Source of the DNA: Bacteroidota bacterium
GTDB taxonomy: Bacteria; Bacteroidota; Ignavibacteria; UBA10030; SZUA-254
Reading direction: 5' to 3'
DNA length: 7,428 nt
NCBI GenBank assembly: GCA_004322375.1
Contig: SCUC01000467.1
Coordinates: 1-7,428 of the forward strand
This document shows positions 7,286-7,428 of the stretch, piece by piece. Below the pieces are notes generated by a model. The model did no database searches and was not told the DNA's origin. It was given only the letters and a program-made list of their open reading frames with translations. The translations under genes and the position numbers were made by a program. Positions within the stretch are counted from its first letter, which is position 1, and each line of letters opens with the position of its first letter.

Positions 7286-7321
7286 GGGGTGACCCCGACG
7301 GTCTCTACGTAAGCTAAGACC
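7286..7321 (-). promoter_or_regulatory. Leader hairpins upstream of the pilin-like gene
   Basis: Two small inverted repeats lie in the proposed 5' leader: GGTCT/AGACC (7300-7304 with 7317-7321) and GGGG-TGA-CCCC (7286-7296). They could stabilise the mRNA 5' end or regulate translation, but both stems are short (4-5 pairs) and do not match a riboswitch I know. Confidence 0.25.
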
Positions 7322-7324
7322 AAT

Positions 7325-7355
7325 CGAATGTACAAAAAAACTTTAAATAACAAAA
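7325..7355 (-). promoter_or_regulatory. Possible Bacteroidota-type promoter for the pilin-like gene
   Basis: On the minus strand, TTTTG (7355-7351) lies 18 bases before TACATTCG (7332-7325). The latter matches the Bacteroidota -7 consensus TAnnTTTG at all but one position, and the former matches the -33 TTTG element. Transcription would then start near 7318, giving a leader of about 90 bases. The region is AT-rich, so chance matches are likely, and the promoter type used by this organism is unknown. Confidence 0.3.
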
Positions 7356-7383
7356 TGAAAATATAAAATATTTTATTTTTTTT

Positions 7384-7428
7384 GGGCGGGAAGATTGCCC
7401 TCTCCCGGCTTGTTCATAGCCGGGGGAG
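7384..7428. other. GC-rich hairpins at the right edge, function unknown
   Basis: CCCGGCT (7404-7410) pairs perfectly with AGCCGGG (7418-7424) around a seven-base loop. A second small stem, GGGC/GCCC (7384-7387 with 7397-7400), sits beside it. Read on the minus strand, the hairpins are followed by an A-rich tract and not a T-run, so this is not an ordinary terminator for a gene entering from the right. On the plus strand, a T-run beyond 7428 cannot be excluded. No ORF of note overlaps it. Confidence 0.4.

Overview
The window most resembles the FCB superphylum (Bacteroidota/Ignavibacteriota/Chlorobiota-like bacteria). The 742-residue protein ends in a textbook Type IX secretion (T9SS) type A sorting domain, with a YPNPFNPST motif, a VYDVLGREV motif and a C-terminal lysine. 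Most starts lack a Shine-Dalgarno sequence, and the intergenic DNA is AT-rich. I cannot assign a genus. All five credible genes lie on the minus strand and all five products carry N-terminal export signals, so this is a cell-envelope and surface locus.

In order of transcription (right to left): the region 7226-7428 is non-coding and acts as the leader of the first gene. It holds a GC-rich hairpin, a possible Bacteroidota-type promoter and a strong ribosome binding site. Next comes a small secreted Gly-rich protein (6677-7225) that is probably a pilin or fimbrial subunit. A terminator-like stem-loop (6594-6647) follows it. Then come a PapD-like periplasmic chaperone (5689-6546) and an usher-like outer-membrane protein (3107-5692), translationally coupled by an ATGA overlap. 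After 35 bases comes a 742-residue T9SS cargo (843-3071) built of 14 YCF48/BNR-like beta-propeller repeats. After a further 155-base gap comes a YdjY-domain secreted protein (1-687) that runs off the left edge.

The simplest reading is a divergent, minimal chaperone-usher fimbrial system. The first gene makes a large amount of subunit, with a strong RBS and its own terminator. Read-through or a separate weak promoter would give lower levels of chaperone and usher. The chaperone would hold subunits in the periplasm and the usher would assemble them through the outer membrane. The propeller protein sits directly downstream of the usher but would be exported by the unrelated T9SS, so it could be a co-expressed surface partner. 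That link is inference from gene order. The YdjY-domain gene may be a separate transcription unit. No tRNA, rRNA, CRISPR array, insertion sequence or plus-strand gene was found.
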